Source of the DNA: Leptospira ellinghausenii
GTDB taxonomy: Bacteria > Spirochaetota > Leptospiria > Leptospirales > Leptospiraceae
Assembly (NCBI RefSeq): GCF_003114815.1
Contig: NZ_BFAZ01000009.1
Coordinates: forward strand, 868,001-932,000
Length of the DNA stretch: 64,000 bases
Reading direction: 5' to 3'
Part shown: positions 63,223 through 64,000 of the stretch, in pieces
Layout: each line of letters begins with the position of its first letter
Numbering within the stretch: the first letter of the stretch is position 1
Made by a program: the position numbers and the translations under genes
The notes under the pieces: generated by a model
What the model was told of the DNA's origin: nothing
What the model saw: the letters and a program-made list of their open reading frames with translations, nothing else
Databases searched by the model: none

Positions 63223-64000
63223 TGATCAATCGCAAAGAATACAATCCAAGTTTTGCAGTTGTTTATTTAGACACCCAAACACTTTCATTTTTAGAATCTA
63301 ATTTTGATCTCAAATTATTTGAAACATTTGTTTTCAAACTTCACAAAGTGTTTCCCAACTTAAATCTCCATATAAATGTGAATGATTCCGTAAAATCAAA
63401 GTTAATTGGTTCAAAATATGTAAATTCATTTGTTTTTTACGAACCAAACATATCAGAGATTGAATTCTTCAAACGATTTGGAAGTTTATTACCAGAATCA
63501 ATTTTTAAAGATCCTGAATGGGACGAAGTTTGTTTTTTATATTTTACTGGAATTTCACCTCTACTCGATACATCGTTAACTGAAAAAATTTGGAATCGCC
63601 ATAAAAACTTTTTTTCGCAGTATTCTTATTCGGAAAACATTCCACCTGGCCTAATTCCAACTGTGATCACTAGAGAATTTTTGAGTTCATTACCAAACCA
63701 ACTAACTACCGATATTCATTCATTTTTTCTAAAGAATATCAATCAATATGATGTAGATATTTTTTTCCAATCTCCTGATTTAAGACAATTACGTTTGGAT
63801 TTTCGTTATCATTCGGTTCGATCCAATATTCTTATTGATGGATTACTTTCTATTTCAGATGAAATTCCTTACGAAAATTTACACTCCACTTTAAAACAAA
63901 ATCCTGAATTATTTCGCAGTTCCCCATCCTATATGGAATGGGAAATTTATAAAGGATGTGAACTGTCCTGCGTATTTTGTCCCCGAGAGTTTATTGATAA
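63222..64000 (+). CDS. Radical SAM protein, spiro-SPASM type (partial, runs off right edge)
   Basis: The visible 259 codons start with an ATG that overlaps the previous stop by 1 bp. Residues 1-240 are a non-catalytic-looking domain; then GCELSCVFCPREF appears just before the edge, the C-x3-C-x2-C [4Fe-4S] motif of radical SAM enzymes. A long N-terminal domain ahead of the motif is the layout of the spirochaetal spiro-SPASM family as I recall it. The SAM barrel and any SPASM domain lie outside the window. Product unknown. Confidence 0.8.
   Translation, partial: MINRKEYNPSFAVVYLDTQTLSFLESNFDLKLFETFVFKLHKVFPNLNLHINVNDSVKSKLIGSKYVNSFVFYEPNISEIEFFKRFGSLLPESIFKDPEWDEVCFLYFTGISPLLDTSLTEKIWNRHKNFFSQYSYSENIPPGLIPTVITREFLSSLPNQLTTDIHSFFLKNINQYDVDIFFQSPDLRQLRLDFRYHSVRSNILIDGLLSISDEIPYENLHSTLKQNPELFRSSPSYMEWEIYKGCELSCVFCPREFID

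Noticed and set aside
1..64000. CRISPR arrays, rRNA, insertion sequences, prophage genes
   Set aside because: No regularly spaced direct repeats, ribosomal RNA segments, transposase motifs (DDE, HUH, serine/tyrosine recombinase) or phage structural genes were seen on reading the window.

Overview
The window looks like chromosomal DNA of a Leptospira species, most likely one of the saprophytic lineages. This rests on four things: AT-rich coding DNA with dense, often overlapping gene strings; relaxed spirochaetal lipoboxes; the flbD-motA-motB-fliL motility string; and the lysC / SurA-like (LIC12922-type) / spiro-SPASM-type radical SAM string at the right end. The species call is inference. About 70 protein genes, one tRNA-Gln and several small genes are supported. 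I saw no rRNA, CRISPR array, insertion sequence or prophage.

Region by region. 1-5900 (minus strand): prfB (cut by the left edge), a hypothetical, purD and valS form one tight string with a candidate promoter in front of valS. 5980-11000 (plus strand): small exported or redox-type proteins, a polytopic membrane protein, a flavin monooxygenase and an M23 lipoprotein. 11000-13060 (minus): a short PilZ-like protein and a sodium/solute symporter. 13170-21980 (plus): a housekeeping block with a FAS-type acyltransferase, a WYL regulator, ispE, tRNA-Gln, a uridyltransferase-only GlmU, prs, L25/Ctc, a Pth homologue with altered active-site residues, ftsH and an EVE protein. 22000-24930 (minus): a CAP-domain lipoprotein, another lipoprotein and an SLC13 transporter. 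24993-27413: one polypeptide joining a GpsA-like dehydrogenase to a PlsB-like acyltransferase. 27469-31468 (minus): a thioesterase-fold protein, two transporters and an AidB-like acyl-CoA dehydrogenase in one operon.

31548-38331 holds a J-domain protein, a YceI protein, membrane proteins, a SanA-like protein and an M23 peptidase whose start codons overlap head to head, and ligA. 38340-44230 is an accessory-looking stretch: a tandem cyclic-nucleotide-fold protein, a nucleotidyltransferase, an ArsR/AHSA1 pair with a promoter-operator, an SDR/TetR divergent pair with a palindrome, an AAC(3)-I-like acetyltransferase and a DUF1801-like remnant. 44910-49987 is a three-gene type I export-like operon (ABC exporter, HlyD-type adaptor, TolC-type channel). 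The ABC protein keeps its fold but has lost its ATPase motifs; this is the most unusual item in the window. 50065-57505 carries a KefB-type antiporter, a DUF1003 protein, kdsB, fliL, motB, motA, flbD, a GT4 glycosyltransferase and an MCE protein. 57577-64000 has an MDR oxidoreductase, small lipoproteins, an acyl-CoA desaturase, lysC, a SurA-like chaperone and the start of a radical SAM protein.

The genes mix central functions (translation, purine and isoprenoid synthesis, phospholipid head steps, Kdo activation, flagellar motor) with envelope and transport functions. All assignments were made by reading motifs by eye; no database search was run.
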